From the NCBI GenBank assembly GCA_001466705.2, contig LATX02000176.1:682001-746000 (forward strand): 64,000 bases of DNA, written 5' to 3'. Below are positions 1 through 11,366 of this stretch, piece by piece; position 1 is the stretch's first letter; every line of letters starts with the position of its first letter. The stretch comes from Moniliophthora roreri. Taxonomy: Eukaryota > Basidiomycota > Agaricomycetes > Agaricales > Marasmiaceae. A program made the translations under genes and the position numbers. Under the pieces are notes generated by a model that saw nothing but the letters and a program-made list of their open reading frames with translations, searched no databases and was not told the DNA's origin.

Positions 1-883
1 AATGCGGTCAAGTAGCCATCTATACCGGCCACGAAGACTGGCATAGTCACCCCTTGGGCTTGCCTGGCCTTGGACACGGAAACGTTGAATCCCAAATATC
101 GAAGCAAAAATACCAACCGCCCCTCGAGAGATTGTAACGCCTTGACAGTAAATAAATCGAATTTAGCTTGAATCGGGGCAATAATGCTGATATATTTGAT
201 GGATAACGGTACGCTGACGAGCGTATACAGTTTTGGATGTGGGATTGTTGATTCCAGAGTCCAACCACGCAATACATGCTTCACTGCGACGGGTAGAGAT
301 CCGTGATTTGGATGACCTGAGATTCCTTGTCGGTCAAAAGTGAGAACCTAAATGACAATGTGTAAGCTTGAGAATGTGATAGAATACTGTATCGTCGTCG
401 TACTGTGTCGATCCCATACTGAACAAGGAAAGGTTTCACAACGTCTGAAATCACCTGCTGATCCCAGGAGGCGGTGATATTATCCTGCAGGTCTCTAGAA
501 AGATGATATCTCAGTTGTGGTCGATCGCTGGCGGAAACATTGGGGACTTACGGGTGGTTGATAATGGCGCGGTGTGAAGGTTTGATTCCTAGCACGTCCA
601 AGCTCCTCTCCAACTCAACTGTTCGTATCTCTCCCAACCCCTCTGCATCGCCAGCAGATAAACACATTGAATATAATTGCGTGCACCCGTCACATTGATT
701 TGATTCTGCTACCAAGGCTAGAATGGTAGGCGAGAAGAATAGGCATTCGTCGTCGGGATGGGCTGTAAGCAAGAGAATTTTTCGGGAGCCATTGAAGGTG
801 TCTTCGGATGTTGTAGGACTGTGTAGAGCAGCTATGAGAATGGAGAGGACGAGAACATGAATGGCGAAGGAGGGAAACGGCAT
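1..883 (-). CDS. PIGL: PIG-L / Gpi12 GlcNAc-PI de-N-acetylase (partial)
   Basis: N-acetylglucosaminyl-phosphatidylinositol de-N-acetylase, the ER-membrane enzyme that deacetylates GlcNAc-PI in the second step of GPI-anchor synthesis. Three exons are visible: 883-552, 494-404 and 347 down past the left edge, with GT..AG introns of about 57 bp. The start ATG at 883 gives a hydrophobic N-terminal segment (residues about 4-22), then the metal-binding signature AHPDDE at residues 41-46. Exon 3 holds the second family signature, GISGHPNH. Reading frame is open through all three exons. The C-terminus lies outside the window. A decayed copy of exon 1-2 lies about 1.6 kb upstream (2045-2425). Confidence 0.93.
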
Positions 884-1336
884 TAGTTCGAGCGCCTATC
901 AAAGTCTCCCTCCCAACTCAGGTCCATGGCAAGGCTGACTTGGTTTTCTCAGTCCATAACAGGCACTTGCGTCGAGGTCTCACCGATATTCATTGGTTAA
1001 GTTTCTCCATTCCGATCAGAACCATCACAACCTCCCAGACCCTCAGCGCCTCGTGGAGGCCGCTCGCACCTCACTTCCGCCTATTGTTAGACTTTGTCAC
1101 TTTGTCACTTTGATCCTCTTCGTGTATCGTGTATGATGCATTGGGTGAGTGAATACAAGGTTCACGCTGTTTGGGTGTTTCATGGTATGTAGACATCACT
1201 TGGTGCAATATGAAACGCAAGTATTTTAAATTCTACAAGAATAGGAATCGGTTTGGTGTGCGCCCGGGTTCTATGGTCCAAATCCACTACCGACCAATGC
1301 TGTACATCGCAAACAGCCCAACTCACCAATACTTCT

Positions 1337-1899
1337 TCAGACCGCTAGACAAAGAACTAATGTCTTCTTGCCGCCTTTCTTTGACGGGCAAATTGTTTGA
1401 TCACATCCCATTTTCTTGAAAGCCGGCGACACCAAGCTCTTTTCGCAGTCTAAACGGAAAAATCCCCCAATCAGTAAGGAAAGAAACACACCGAAACAAA
1501 ACGCACTGGGAGTTGAATGGCAATATGCAACCACACCATCGATATCTTCCCTACGATAGTCCAATGACATGTTATCAAAGATGAACTCTGAACACAGACA
1601 ATCGTCGTGAGCTGGTATTCGTTCCGCAGAATGAGATTACTCACTGTCAGGATCATTCCCAATAGTGATATCGCATTTTTTCACGAGTTCCAGTGCTTTC
1701 TCGGCGACATCCTTGTCCCAGGTCAATGCATCAACCTCTATACAGCGACGTTCATAGCGTCAACCCATTCTTCAGAACTATGCTTTTCCTTGTTTTCCTT
1801 GCATTTGTCTGAGGTAGCATCCTCGGAATTCCCTTCGTTGAGTGCGGCCAAAGTCAGAGAGAGGAAGGCAAGAACTGAGACGACGATGTTAAGATGCAT
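1337..1899 (-). pseudogene. CAP/SCP (PR-1-like) secreted protein, frame disrupted
   Basis: The start at 1899 gives a clear signal peptide (MHLNIVVSVLAFLSLTLAAL). Residues after it follow the CAP/PR-1 pattern: EEWVDAMN, then EVDALTWDKDVAEKAL and a Cys, and a C-terminal block FKKMGCDQTICPS with a last Cys before the stop at 1337. An intron at about 1607-1660 (gtgagt...cag) joins in frame, and a second one around 1455-1495 is possible. Between AMN and EVDAL an in-frame stop (1738-1740) appears, and the conserved frame resumes one base over. No GT..AG intron fits there, so this is a 1-nt frameshift: a young pseudogene or a sequencing error. CAP proteins are secreted and in fungi often bind sterols or lipids; function here is inferred from family only. 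Confidence 0.6.
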
Positions 1900-2044
1900 T
1901 GCAGAAATTGTAACAGTCGTTTTATGCCTGAAAGAGCCGTCCCGAACCTCCGGCCGCAGCTATCCGCGTTCCGACATGCCGATTGTCAAGTGTGCGCACT
2001 GCGCACTGGAAAGGTTCGCCTCCTCGTACTATGCCAATCCCGTG

Positions 2045-2425
2045 TTCAAAGGTTTTACAAGGTCTGAAATCACCTGCTGACCCCAAGAGGCGGTGATGAT
2101 ATCCTGCAAGTCTCTTTGTGGTTAATCACGGATAGTTGACAATGACAGAGTTCCCAGCACGCCCAAGCTCTTCAACCGGATTGTTCGTATCTCTCCCAAT
2201 TCCTTTGCATCACCAGAAGCACATCGGATAGAGTTGCGTGCACGCGTCACACTGATTCGATCCTGTTACCAAGATAGGCATTCGTCCTCACGATACGTCT
2301 TGAAAGAATTCTTCAGGATCCATTGAAGATGTAATCTGATGTTATGGGCAGCTACGGGAATGGAGAGGACGAGAACATGGATGACGAAGGCAGGTGAAGG
2401 AAAAACTTAAGCGTCATTACTAATT
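2045..2425 (-). pseudogene. Decayed tandem copy of PIG-L 5' exons
   Basis: This stretch aligns collinearly with 430-890 of the intact PIG-L gene: shared blocks include the exon-2 sequence (tctgaaatcacctgctga), the region coding for GEIRTVELERSL, and the gene start (atggagaggacgagaacatg). The copy has many indels. The catalytic HPDDE site is lost, with the corresponding triplets reading YREDE, and there is no open frame. Only the first two exons are recognisable. It lies in the same orientation as the intact gene, with the CAP gene in between. Confidence 0.72.
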
Positions 2426-3305
2426 TGGCGCCTATCAACATCACCCTCTCACAACTCCCGGCTCCGCCGCGGGGCGCTCGACCGTCTTCGTGAATCACGT
2501 CTACCCTGACAAGCTTGACCCGCAGCGGCAGTGGTGTCCTGCAAAGGCTTTTTTGGTTTTCTCGTGCAGCAAAGCAGGGTATGGCTACATCTAGGGGTTG
2601 AGATTGAAAACTAGGCTTATCGAGCCTCCCTCGCTTCTCGAGCCTGCCGATCTTCTGATATTTTACAGTAAGAGCGTGTCATGATGTTCAGTTGCTTGTT
2701 GCCTACATGCGCAAATCAACTTTCTGTCAAACTCTCTGATTAATGGACATGTCAAGCTACTCACAATCAGGTGATCGGTCGTTTTTAGCTAGGACGCTCA
2801 TTATGCAGTGAAAGGTCGGGTAGGTTCTGACTTGAAATCAATGGCGTACCAGAGCTTATTGTACGTGGGGTTGTAATGACGGCCGCAACTGAAGTCCCCA
2901 TGGCATTGCAGAAACCAGAAATATAAAACCATCATCAAACTTGCGACGATCGGTAGCGTACCCGGCCTTGGATCATCGATTTAATTGTCAGGACCAAAAT
3001 TCTGCACCTCGACAAATTTCTCTTTCCCTCCTTCCACGACATTGACGGGCGCGGACAGTGGGTGGACATTATCTGCCACTGTCAAGTCATTTCGGCGCTT
3101 GAACAATGGGTGATCTACCCACAGACAAGGGGGGCTGGCAGGGAATAGTCTACGAACAGTGGGTACCTTCTGATGAGCTTCCAGAACTAGGAGCTGACGT
3201 CCTGATTTGACCTTAGCCATATTCATGAGATAACGCAAGTCGTCGCTGTCAGTGCGTAACAAACAAAGTTTCTTCGCGGGAAGGAGAAAGGTTCTCATCA
3301 TCGGA
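2426..3305. other. Gene-poor spacer
   Basis: No conserved protein is recognisable. A 106-codon open frame on the minus strand (3301-2981) has no known motif. The right part could hold an upstream exon of the DUF6533 gene that starts at 3306. Confidence 0.4.
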
Positions 3306-4815
3306 ATGATTGAGCCAGGTTTTTTATATTGGGATCATCTCATTACCTTGGGTGCGTGCCTTTTTGTATAACGCCTATTCAGTTCTAATTAATAGTCTTT
3401 CTATCCACAGGAGATGAAGTGAAGCACGTATGGGCACACCCGAAGTCTCGAAGCAGCTTCCTTTTCCTCTTTCTTCGGTACTTCGGTCTTACAAGCAACA
3501 CCTCGGTCTTAATTCTTGCGAAATCGCCATTAAGCCATGACGTGAGTCTTCAGTATTCCATTCATGCCATCATGCTCATCGCGTCCAGAGGTACCTCGAT
3601 CATTTTATCCCATGGTTGCTAAGGTTGACAGCAATGATCACCCCCTAATAGTTGCAGTCGTTACAGTCTCTATCGACAGATCCTCCTCGTGATAACCCAA
3701 TCGGCCGTTTGCAGTGAGGCTCTCATCCATCCGCAGACTTCATTCCAAATTTATTCTCCGCTACAGTATTGCTCACTCTACGAATCTATGCACTTTTCAA
3801 TTGCGACAAGCGAATTCTGGTTTTCCTATGTGGGAGTGCAGTGATTTTTCTTGGAATGGCCGCTGTAAGGTACCCGTTTATTGACCGTCTTCCTTGCTGA
3901 CGCTGGCCCACATAGTACTTTTTGGTCGGTCAAGAGAAGGTTCGCTATCCCATAGAGATTGGATGTCACATTGGGATATCTCACCAAACGTACGCCCACT
4001 TCTCATCGAGACGCGTACCTGCACTGATGAATAATCACCGTTGTCGGAAAATCAGGGCTTTGGGTATGTTACGCGTCGTTTACTGGCTTCGTTTGTACTT
4101 TCTCTGACAGACAATGTAGGCTTATCAGGAGTATGGACGGCCCTGTTCGCGTACGACGCCATTCTATTCCTCTTAACCACTTCGAGAACCTATCGCTATT
4201 GGCTTCGTTCCCGATTTGAGTTTGGCACTGAACGATTAACCCTTGTATCATTAATGTTCCGAGATGGGGCAATATATTTCTTGTACGCGTCCTCTCTCTC
4301 CCCATTAGTTTTGAGCCGTAATGCTGACGCGTCCTCAGCGTGATGGCCATGGCCACTCTTTCAAATATCTTGACGTTTCATGTGAGTCGAGCCGATGATA
4401 AATTATTTACCTACTGTGACACAACCTTGCAGCTATCTGGAGTAAGTTATTACTTCCGTACTGTACAAATTTGTAATCACCCTATAGCCCTTTATGCGCG
4501 GAGGTCTCTCATCTTTTGCGAGCTGGTATGCGGATATCCCGACCTCACCGGCATTTATTGCGTATTCACTACCTGTTTAGTGTATCAGTGACCTTGATGT
4601 GTCGACTAATGCTCAACTTGCATGCAAGCGCGGACACCGGCATCTACACTAAACCTGGTGATCCCCACCGCCCCGAAAACGCGGAGAGTTCTGACAATGG
4701 CACAGGTCCGACAGTGTCCTCAGAAGTCATACTGGAAACTATGATTACGGATGATATACTGATGTCGACATTCAGTACGACCTACAGGCCGGAAGCTGGT
4801 GGGGTTGTTCGATGA
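3306..4815 (+). CDS. DUF6533-domain multi-pass membrane protein
   Basis: Agaricomycete membrane protein of unknown function. The N-terminal DUF6533 signature is split by an intron: YWDHLITLG joined to DEVKHVWAHP, followed by FLFLRYFGLTSN. Later exons give CSRYSLYRQILLVITQSAVC, LLTLRIYALFNCDKRI, SGVWTALFAYDAILFLLTTS, RDGAIYFLVMAMATLSNI and the closing VSVTLMCRLMLNLH, the usual order in this family. About nine introns are needed; one exon is only 8 nt (4056-4063). The C-terminal tail is hydrophilic and ends at 4815. The ATG at 3306 is the first in frame, but a short upstream exon carrying the start of the first helix is possible. Function unknown. Confidence 0.82.
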
Positions 4816-5036
4816 CTCATACACACGAACGACTAACATACTTAACATCTGATACAATCTGTAATTATATTCAGCTTCTGTATCGACGACATTATGGTGA
4901 AGATCTGTGATGACAAGGGGCAAGGTGGCGCTCGTTGACCGCGTATTTGGGGATGCGAAATCGCCGAATTTCAAGGGTGCCCCGAGCCCACTTTGAGCCC
5001 GTTCCTATCACGAAGCTGATATTTAGAATCTTCTGT

Positions 5037-6428
5037 TCAAGTGGAGCGTGATTTGGACTCACAAGAACATCGTTTGACGTTGAGTTTTAACATGTGGCGC
5101 GAAGACAGCCTCGGTAACAGCCGCTCAATAGACGTCGTAACCGCCTCCCTTATCACCAATCCTTGTTCTTCCGACACAAATGGCGGGATGTACAGATTGA
5201 CGTACAGATTGAGATACTGCAGTCCAACAAACTTGGATCCCGTGAGTAGTTGGTCCAGAGAATTCCATTCAGGTAGCTGCAGGAGATTTCCCGGCGTGTG
5301 TTCCCTGTCGAACACGATATACATGCCAATATCGACCTGTTTCAGCGTTGAAGGCACCGTCAAAAGTAGTTTACTAGCGAATGTAAGGCCAAGATTCTGT
5401 CGCCACGAATCTCGGCTGTACGGAGCGTCGGCGATGGCAATGGTTTCGAGGGAGACGAAGTCGTTCAAGAGACGGGAGGATATCAGTTTCTCTGAGTTAG
5501 GTTTCTCGTCAGTGAAATTCAGTGACGCTGTGTGGAAAGGCATACCGGGGAGAAGGTCAGTATCTATTCCATCTGAATACAAGTAAAGATGTCGGACGAA
5601 ACGTCCCGCTTTGGACACAAATTGAGTCAGGATATTGGTGTCCATCTGCTGTGTCCCTGCTCTCCAGTCGAATGTCAAAACCTGCAGATCGCTGAGATCA
5701 AATGATGGGCTCGAAAACCACATTAGAATATCCGTTTGATTATGCAGGTTGGTCAACTTCAATTTCTGCAAACGGATCGGGGCAACACCACGTGGGTTCC
5801 ACTTCTCGAGTAACCCTCCCACCTCCTGCATCCTGTCCATGAAAGGCTTATCGAGGCCAGTTATATTCCAACAGCAGAATCCTAGATCTCCGATGGACAG
5901 GTTGCGGATATTCCGCATGTGAGATGCAAGCTCAAGCATCTGATGCGGTTCGCTAAAACGGACGTCGATGTGCAACTTTTCCACCTGATGGAATTGACTG
6001 ACCAAGGCCTGCTCGGAATCACCCCATATACTGAATTCCTCCAACACTAAAGTGCGCACGTTGGGAAACCTCGGTAATAGTGCCTTCAGGTCGTCGCTCT
6101 CCATGAATAAAGAGATTGCACCATCTTCATCGTCCGCGTCACCTCCCCATAGTGATAAAGTGGTAACATAAAGAGCGAGGTCGGGATAGTGGTCCAACTT
6201 CCTATTCCAAGCTTTGCATACCGCTGTAGTTGAAAGCGATGCCGTGGAGAAGAGGCGTGCCTGAGACAGTTGCCGCCATGCCGAAGAAACCAAGGCACAG
6301 TTGTGGAGGATACTAGACCACTGCATGTCCTCCGGAATGTAGTCTAAAATAATCGATACCAGTTCAGGGGGGAGCGATGCCGCATTGCCTCGCGCGGAAT
6401 TTTCTGCGGGGGTGGGGTCGGTGGGCAT
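5037..6428 (-). CDS. F-box domain protein
   Basis: A single-exon 463-aa protein. An F-box motif occupies residues about 18-60 (LPPELVSIILDYIPED, ALVSSAWRQLSQARLF). The rest is leucine-rich with repeats of the kind seen in basidiomycete F-box proteins (NIRNLSIGDLGF, RLQKLKLTNLHN, LSDLQVLTFDW). F-box proteins bind Skp1 and bring substrates to SCF ubiquitin ligases; the substrate cannot be told from sequence. The start ATG at 6428 is in good context, and the frame is open to the stop at 5037. Confidence 0.88.
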   Translation of the reverse strand: MPTDPTPAENSARGNAASLPPELVSIILDYIPEDMQWSSILHNCALVSSAWRQLSQARLFSTASLSTTAVCKAWNRKLDHYPDLALYVTTLSLWGGDADDEDGAISLFMESDDLKALLPRFPNVRTLVLEEFSIWGDSEQALVSQFHQVEKLHIDVRFSEPHQMLELASHMRNIRNLSIGDLGFCCWNITGLDKPFMDRMQEVGGLLEKWNPRGVAPIRLQKLKLTNLHNQTDILMWFSSPSFDLSDLQVLTFDWRAGTQQMDTNILTQFVSKAGRFVRHLYLYSDGIDTDLLPGMPFHTASLNFTDEKPNSEKLISSRLLNDFVSLETIAIADAPYSRDSWRQNLGLTFASKLLLTVPSTLKQVDIGMYIVFDREHTPGNLLQLPEWNSLDQLLTGSKFVGLQYLNLYVNLYIPPFVSEEQGLVIREAVTTSIERLLPRLSSRHMLKLNVKRCSCESKSRST

Positions 6429-7494
6429 GATGGAATTCGGAAAGATGTCGCTGCTACGACTCGCTGCTACTACGACTTATGCAAATGGTCAGCCTCGGCG
6501 ACCCACCATGAATGGAAACCTACCGTCAGATTGTTGCGATGAGTCTAATGGAGTTCCCTCGGGAACCACGAACACGGCTGGTTCTTATACTGCGATGGTA
6601 TTATCAAAATAGCACAGCCCAGGTGACATTCCCGTGTATACCTTAACCGTGCACATTTTTTCGATCATCATTCAGGGAGCTAGTTTTAATTGAGAATCAC
6701 CGGTGCTAGGGGCTTGAGACTGAATAATTGATGATATTAAAGGTTGAGAACGTACTGCAGCATGCTTTCTTAGAGTCCCAGGTCCAGTCCCCATAAAAGC
6801 TGACGACGGGACCGCACCTAGATCTCAAAGCAACTATACTTGATAAGATATGGGGCGATATAACTTCGAAGCGGGGTGTGCTACTTGCATAAAAGAAATC
6901 AACAAAACTGAGGCAACGAGTTTTGAATTTATGGCACTACTGCAATATCAGGTACTTGCGAAGCATAACCACTACACTCACTAAAACAGAACGCGAGAGC
7001 TTGCAGAGTCGGCCGGGTTCTTCCGTTTGATTGTCCCTGTCAAAAACGGCGATTTTCCATCGGAGAACTACTGCGCGCTAGCAGCTCTGGGAAAGTACAA
7101 ACGCCTGTATTGGCTTGTTACTTACATGCCAGGTGACAGTTGTCAACAGTCTATAGCTACGCTGTCTGTCGAGACTGTCTAGGTAATGGAGTTCAGGCTT
7201 GAGTTAGAAACTGGCAGATAGCTTGGAGCTAACTTTGCAAACGAGCGCTATCTTCGGCTGCCTTGGACCTGATATAACATCCAGGAGCAATCTGACTGTT
7301 GATAGTGTTATTCTTGTATTTCTAGAATGCGGTAAGCAGTCCCTTGCCTGTAGAGGCCATTGTTCCTGCTTGATACATACCATGTACCGGCCGTGCATGC
7401 AGCCAAATGGAGTTTGTGAAGTCGGAGAACAAGTCAAAGGAGGACGAGTTTAAGTAAATTTTTTTTGTGCCGGCCGGCCTTGTCCCCACGCTTC
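6429..7494. other. Spacer between divergent F-box and mARC genes
   Basis: About 1 kb between two genes transcribed away from each other, so it should hold both promoters. Short open frames here have no recognisable motif. A T-run lies at 7459-7466, just before the mARC start. Confidence 0.4.
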
Positions 7495-8965
7495 ATGAAT
7501 TCAGATGTCTTCTCGACCTGCGCTTTCGGCCTCATTACTCTCTTTTTTGTTCTAGGCTTCCCGCTGTCATCGTTGCGAAAACGACTGAAGAAGACGCCTC
7601 AAGCCCTCTCAAATCAAGATGTGGTCAGAGCAGTCGGCAAACACGTTGGCTTGGACAAGTCGCGTCTGAACGAACCAAATTTCGGTTATGGAGATGTCAG
7701 AGTCTCGAAGCTGTTAATTCACCCAATAAAGGTGCGCAAACCGCGTTTATTTCTTGACATGTCTACTCACTTGCTACCCACAGAGTTGCAGAGCGACGTC
7801 GGTTAAATCTTGTCACTATACGCCAGACGGCTTGGAGGTCATTCTCTTTAACGCCCTACCATTAATTCTTAATCGACTACCAATACCCTAGAACGATAGA
7901 AAATGGTGCATCATAGATGCCGAAAGCCATGCAGCTATCACGGCTCGCGAAGTTTCAAAGGTTTTGCTCAACGACTCATTCACCCAATTGGATCGCCCTC
8001 ACATCAATAGTTGTCCGACAGATGGTTTTAATCACGCCTAAGGTTATACTGGATGAGGCTTCGCCACACGGAGGCGAACTCTCGATTTCTTTTCCTGAAG
8101 AATCCAAATGCGAGACTTTTTCGATCCCACTACAACCTAATGAAGATATTCTAAGGACCTGGTCCCTGTGAGTGTTCAAATTACGTGGCGGCGAATGTGA
8201 CTTGATTATTCTGCAGCATAAATGATGTATCTATGTGGGGCATCTCTATAAACGGATACATATGTGAAACAATTAAGGGACCCTCTGCCAGCGCTATTTT
8301 ATCCCGATATTTCGGGAAATCGGTACACCTTGTTTTCAAGGGCACCAATCCTCGACCATGCAAACCTACCGACTCTTACCCAAACTTGAAAGCTTCGGCA
8401 AGATATCAAGATGGGTACCCGCTACTCATACTATCTCAAGAGAACGTAGAGGTCCTGGAGAAGGAGGTACGGAGTCGTATCGGCCAGCAAGGAATAGAAG
8501 AGAAATGGACTACGGAGAAACTTGCCGTCGAAAGGTACTTTTAGTCACCCTGGATTATGCACATAAAGCTCACGTTCATACGTAGATTTAGACCGAACGT
8601 TGTTCTATCCGGGGCAGGTGCCTTTGCAGAAGACTATTGGGATGAAATCGCCATAGGGGCAGACATGCAAGCGGCTTCCGGAGCACCAGGGATACTCGTG
8701 GTATCGAAATGCGCAAGATGCTTGGTATGTAGTCTCCGTGATCGTTGGAAGTGAGCTTTCTGATAAATACCAGTAGCTCCCTAACGTCTCTCCTCAAACG
8801 GGAATTCGAGATCAAGCAGTCCCTTACAAGGTCCTGATGAAAACCAGACTCAGGGTTGACTCCAAAAACAGGTGGAAACCTTGTTGTGGCTGTAATAGTG
8901 TCCCATTAGGTGAGGGGCTTATCACTGTCGGAGATGCTGTTCTTGTCAGGAAGCTAGTTATTTAG
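7495..8965 (+). CDS. MOSC-domain mARC-type molybdenum cofactor protein
   Basis: Homologue of the mitochondrial amidoxime-reducing component, a Moco enzyme that reduces N-hydroxylated compounds with cytochrome b5 and its reductase. The N-terminus has one membrane anchor (FGLITLFFVLGFPL). Then comes the MOSC N-terminal barrel (VSKLLIHPIK / SCRATSV, NDRKWCIIDAESHAAITARE, MVLITPKV), and the MOSC core (DGYPLLILSQENVEVL, RFRPNVVLSGAGAFAEDYWD, KCARCLLPNVSPQTGIRD). The Cys in KCARC is the expected Mo ligand position. The end reads GLITVGDAVLVRKLVI. Seven exons join in frame. The stop at 8965 is only 50 bp from the stop of the convergent 7-TM gene. Confidence 0.9.
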
Positions 8966-9014
8966 CGAATTAGCGAATTCGCTGGTTGATACAAATGTAG
9001 TTCTTTCTTTTACG

Positions 9015-10537
9015 TTATCCCTGCTCCTTGACACCGTGGAATGCATTTTCCTCGGATGACATCGGTCCGATAACAATGATCTCGGTCAACGATATTCTCC
9101 TATGCAAAGATGTGGGGCTCACTCCACCGTTCTCCTTCGCAGCCCGCGGAGATTTCCTGTTCTTCCAGAAGAGTACCTGAAGCAGGTCCTGCAAAATCTT
9201 GGGTCATGAGAGTACACGAGAATAATTTTCCATTGAGCACTTGCTTTGTGAGTCCCAAAGATGACTACTGTCGCAAAAGGAACTGTTTCGACAGCCTCAG
9301 CGGAAAAGCAAACGCTAAGGAATGCCAATGACCCACGAATCGATAGCACCATATTTAAAGATGCAACTCCAGTTGGGGTATGTTTGGTCAATACCACAAG
9401 GAAGAAAACTATCCCGATGCTATTGAAAGAGCATTATAAGCACCTATGATTACGAAGGAAAGTAGATGACGTACAGTGCCGAAGCAACAGCAAGGATGTT
9501 GAAGGTACACATCCGGATGAACATCGAGACAGTGTCTGCGTCTGATTTGAACACTCTCCAGTTCCTGAAAACATGAAGGCACATCGCGCCTTCGCAGAAC
9601 GTGAGCTTTCCACGATGTGATCAACAAAATGAAACACTCGTACCGTCTAAGGCCAAAATCGGGAAGATCAAGAGTGTCACGATGGCCGCGGAAATGCGTC
9701 CACTGAGGGGTGTGGGTCATTGCATTGTCAGACGCCAACGCGGTGAAACGCACGGAACAGGGTTTTTCAAGTTACAGTAAGCAATTTCAGGAAGTTTCTG
9801 AACGGAGGACGGGTCACGAAGTCCAAGCTAAGCAGGCGTGAGTCGCAAGGAAGCTGGGGCAATATACATCGAAAAACGTACCACCAACGTTTCGACGATT
9901 ATTGCCATAAACAAGACATAGGGCAGAACTAGTGGCTATGTGTAACTCAGCATATACTTAATCCTGCGGGTAGCGTCACATATACTTACTGCAATAGATT
10001 TCAAATTTTCTGCCCGAATCTTTGCCTCGGACTCCTTAGAGAGTATCTCGCGGAGGTTGCGCTCAAGCTATACCTCTGATATTAGCTCGTGCTGAAAACT
10101 CCCTGGTTTTCTTTTACAAACCTGATGAACCAACGCCAGAGTAGCAGACATACCCCTGGATCAGTATTCAGTGCATGTTCATCGAGAAATATAACCACTC
10201 ACAAGACGGGCACGCCATAAATCATACAAGACTGAGCAAGACAAAGCCCGAATGGGGGGTCCGGGTTCCCATATTGGCCAGCAAGGAGCAACAGAAGATA
10301 CGAGAAGCAAAATAATACCAAGATCACGATAAAATTGTACCAAGTGGCCTGCCGTAATTTCGAAGAAAGGGAAGCAGCGATAAGTATCGCGATGGCACCA
10401 AAGAGGCCCAGAAATTGAAAAACAATGAAAGCGATAGCCAGCGCTGCAGAAAATCATGAATATAAGCAATTTAATAATTGGGCGAGAATGCTCGACACAC
10501 CAGAAGTAAGAGAGCGGTCTGATGCGTTGAAACTCAT
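9015..10537 (-). CDS. Seven-transmembrane orphan membrane protein
   Basis: Spliced translation from ATG 10537 gives seven hydrophobic segments: ALAIAFIVFQFLGLFGAIAI, WYNFIVILVLFCFSYLLLLL, SCMIYGVPVLGMSATLALV, PLVLPYVLFMAIIVETLVLG, ISAAIVTLLIFPILALDGAM, ILAVASALCIGIVFFLVVLT and AVETVPFATVVIFG. A conserved-looking GQYGNPDPPFGLC lies in the first exterior loop. The tail is basic, then hydrophilic, ending at 9015. Seven segments with a cytosolic tail suggest a receptor-like topology; such proteins are common in Agaricomycetes without a known ligand. The last intron (9189-9244) has a GC donor (gcaagt). The first intron (57 bp) removes an in-frame stop. Confidence 0.75.
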
Positions 10538-10733
10538 ATCGAGTATCAAGCGCCGGTCATTGAGGGAGAAAATAACAAACAGTGTTACTTCGTCAACTGA
10601 TACTTAATGCTCGTCAATGCTGTAACTCAACAGCACATTTAGGGTGGCCGACAAATAAAAATTGCAGGGTGATGTGCCCGGCTCCCTTATTTCATCAAAC
10701 AGCACCACGACAATACTACGCCGTGATGATCTA

Positions 10734-11228
10734 TCAACTATGATAGATCCTTCCCGAGGGATATGTAAGAATGTAGTTGGGAGCCGGTGACCGGCTTATA
10801 TCTTCCTGCCTGTTGTGCATCAGCAGTTGCTGGTCGAAAGAAAAGGGATCAAATGACCTGAACTTATCTGGTTCCCGCAGGCGGGTACTTTGATGTATTC
10901 GTTCAATTCGCGGCCATTCAGTGGATAGAATAACAACTCTAAAGTTGGGCACGGACTCCTTGAAGAGATATGATCGACTGGACGCCCATGCATCATTCAC
11001 CTGCCAGTGCTTCTTCATCAGCAATTCACATATACCGCCGTCTATGCCACTTGAATTCCGTCGCATTTGTTCCTTCCGGTCCAAGAAGCATTGGGATTGC
11101 GGGTGGCGATATTGCCTTAGTATTCTATTAGCCGCGGATGAACTATCCGAAAAGTAAAAGAGAATGCCACGGAACACGCCCGACCTCTCGCCCAACTCGG
11201 TCGTGACATACAAGCGAGATGTAAACAA
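10734..11228 (-). CDS. Uncharacterised 164-aa open frame
   Basis: A single open frame without a recognisable domain, rich in Ser and Arg and without a membrane segment. It lies just downstream of another uncertain gene on the same strand. Open length alone supports it, so it may be chance or a remnant. Confidence 0.22.
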   Translation of the reverse strand: MFTSRLYVTTELGERSGVFRGILFYFSDSSSAANRILRQYRHPQSQCFLDRKEQMRRNSSGIDGGICELLMKKHWQVNDAWASSRSYLFKESVPNFRVVILSTEWPRIERIHQSTRLREPDKFRSFDPFSFDQQLLMHNRQEDISRSPAPNYILTYPSGRIYHS

Positions 11229-11366
11229 AAGGTCCGAGTCGTTGCTGACATTTCTGAAGCGTTATGTAGCGACTGTCGGCATGTCCATGTAATATTTGTC
11301 TTGTACATATAGTCTCGGGCCGGGCGACATATCCTTCAATGGGACAAGAACAGTTTGCTGCCTGTC

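Noticed and set aside
2981..3301. 106-codon minus-strand open frame next to the DUF6533 start
   Set aside because: No motif, no signal peptide, and it overlaps the likely promoter or first exon of the opposite-strand gene.
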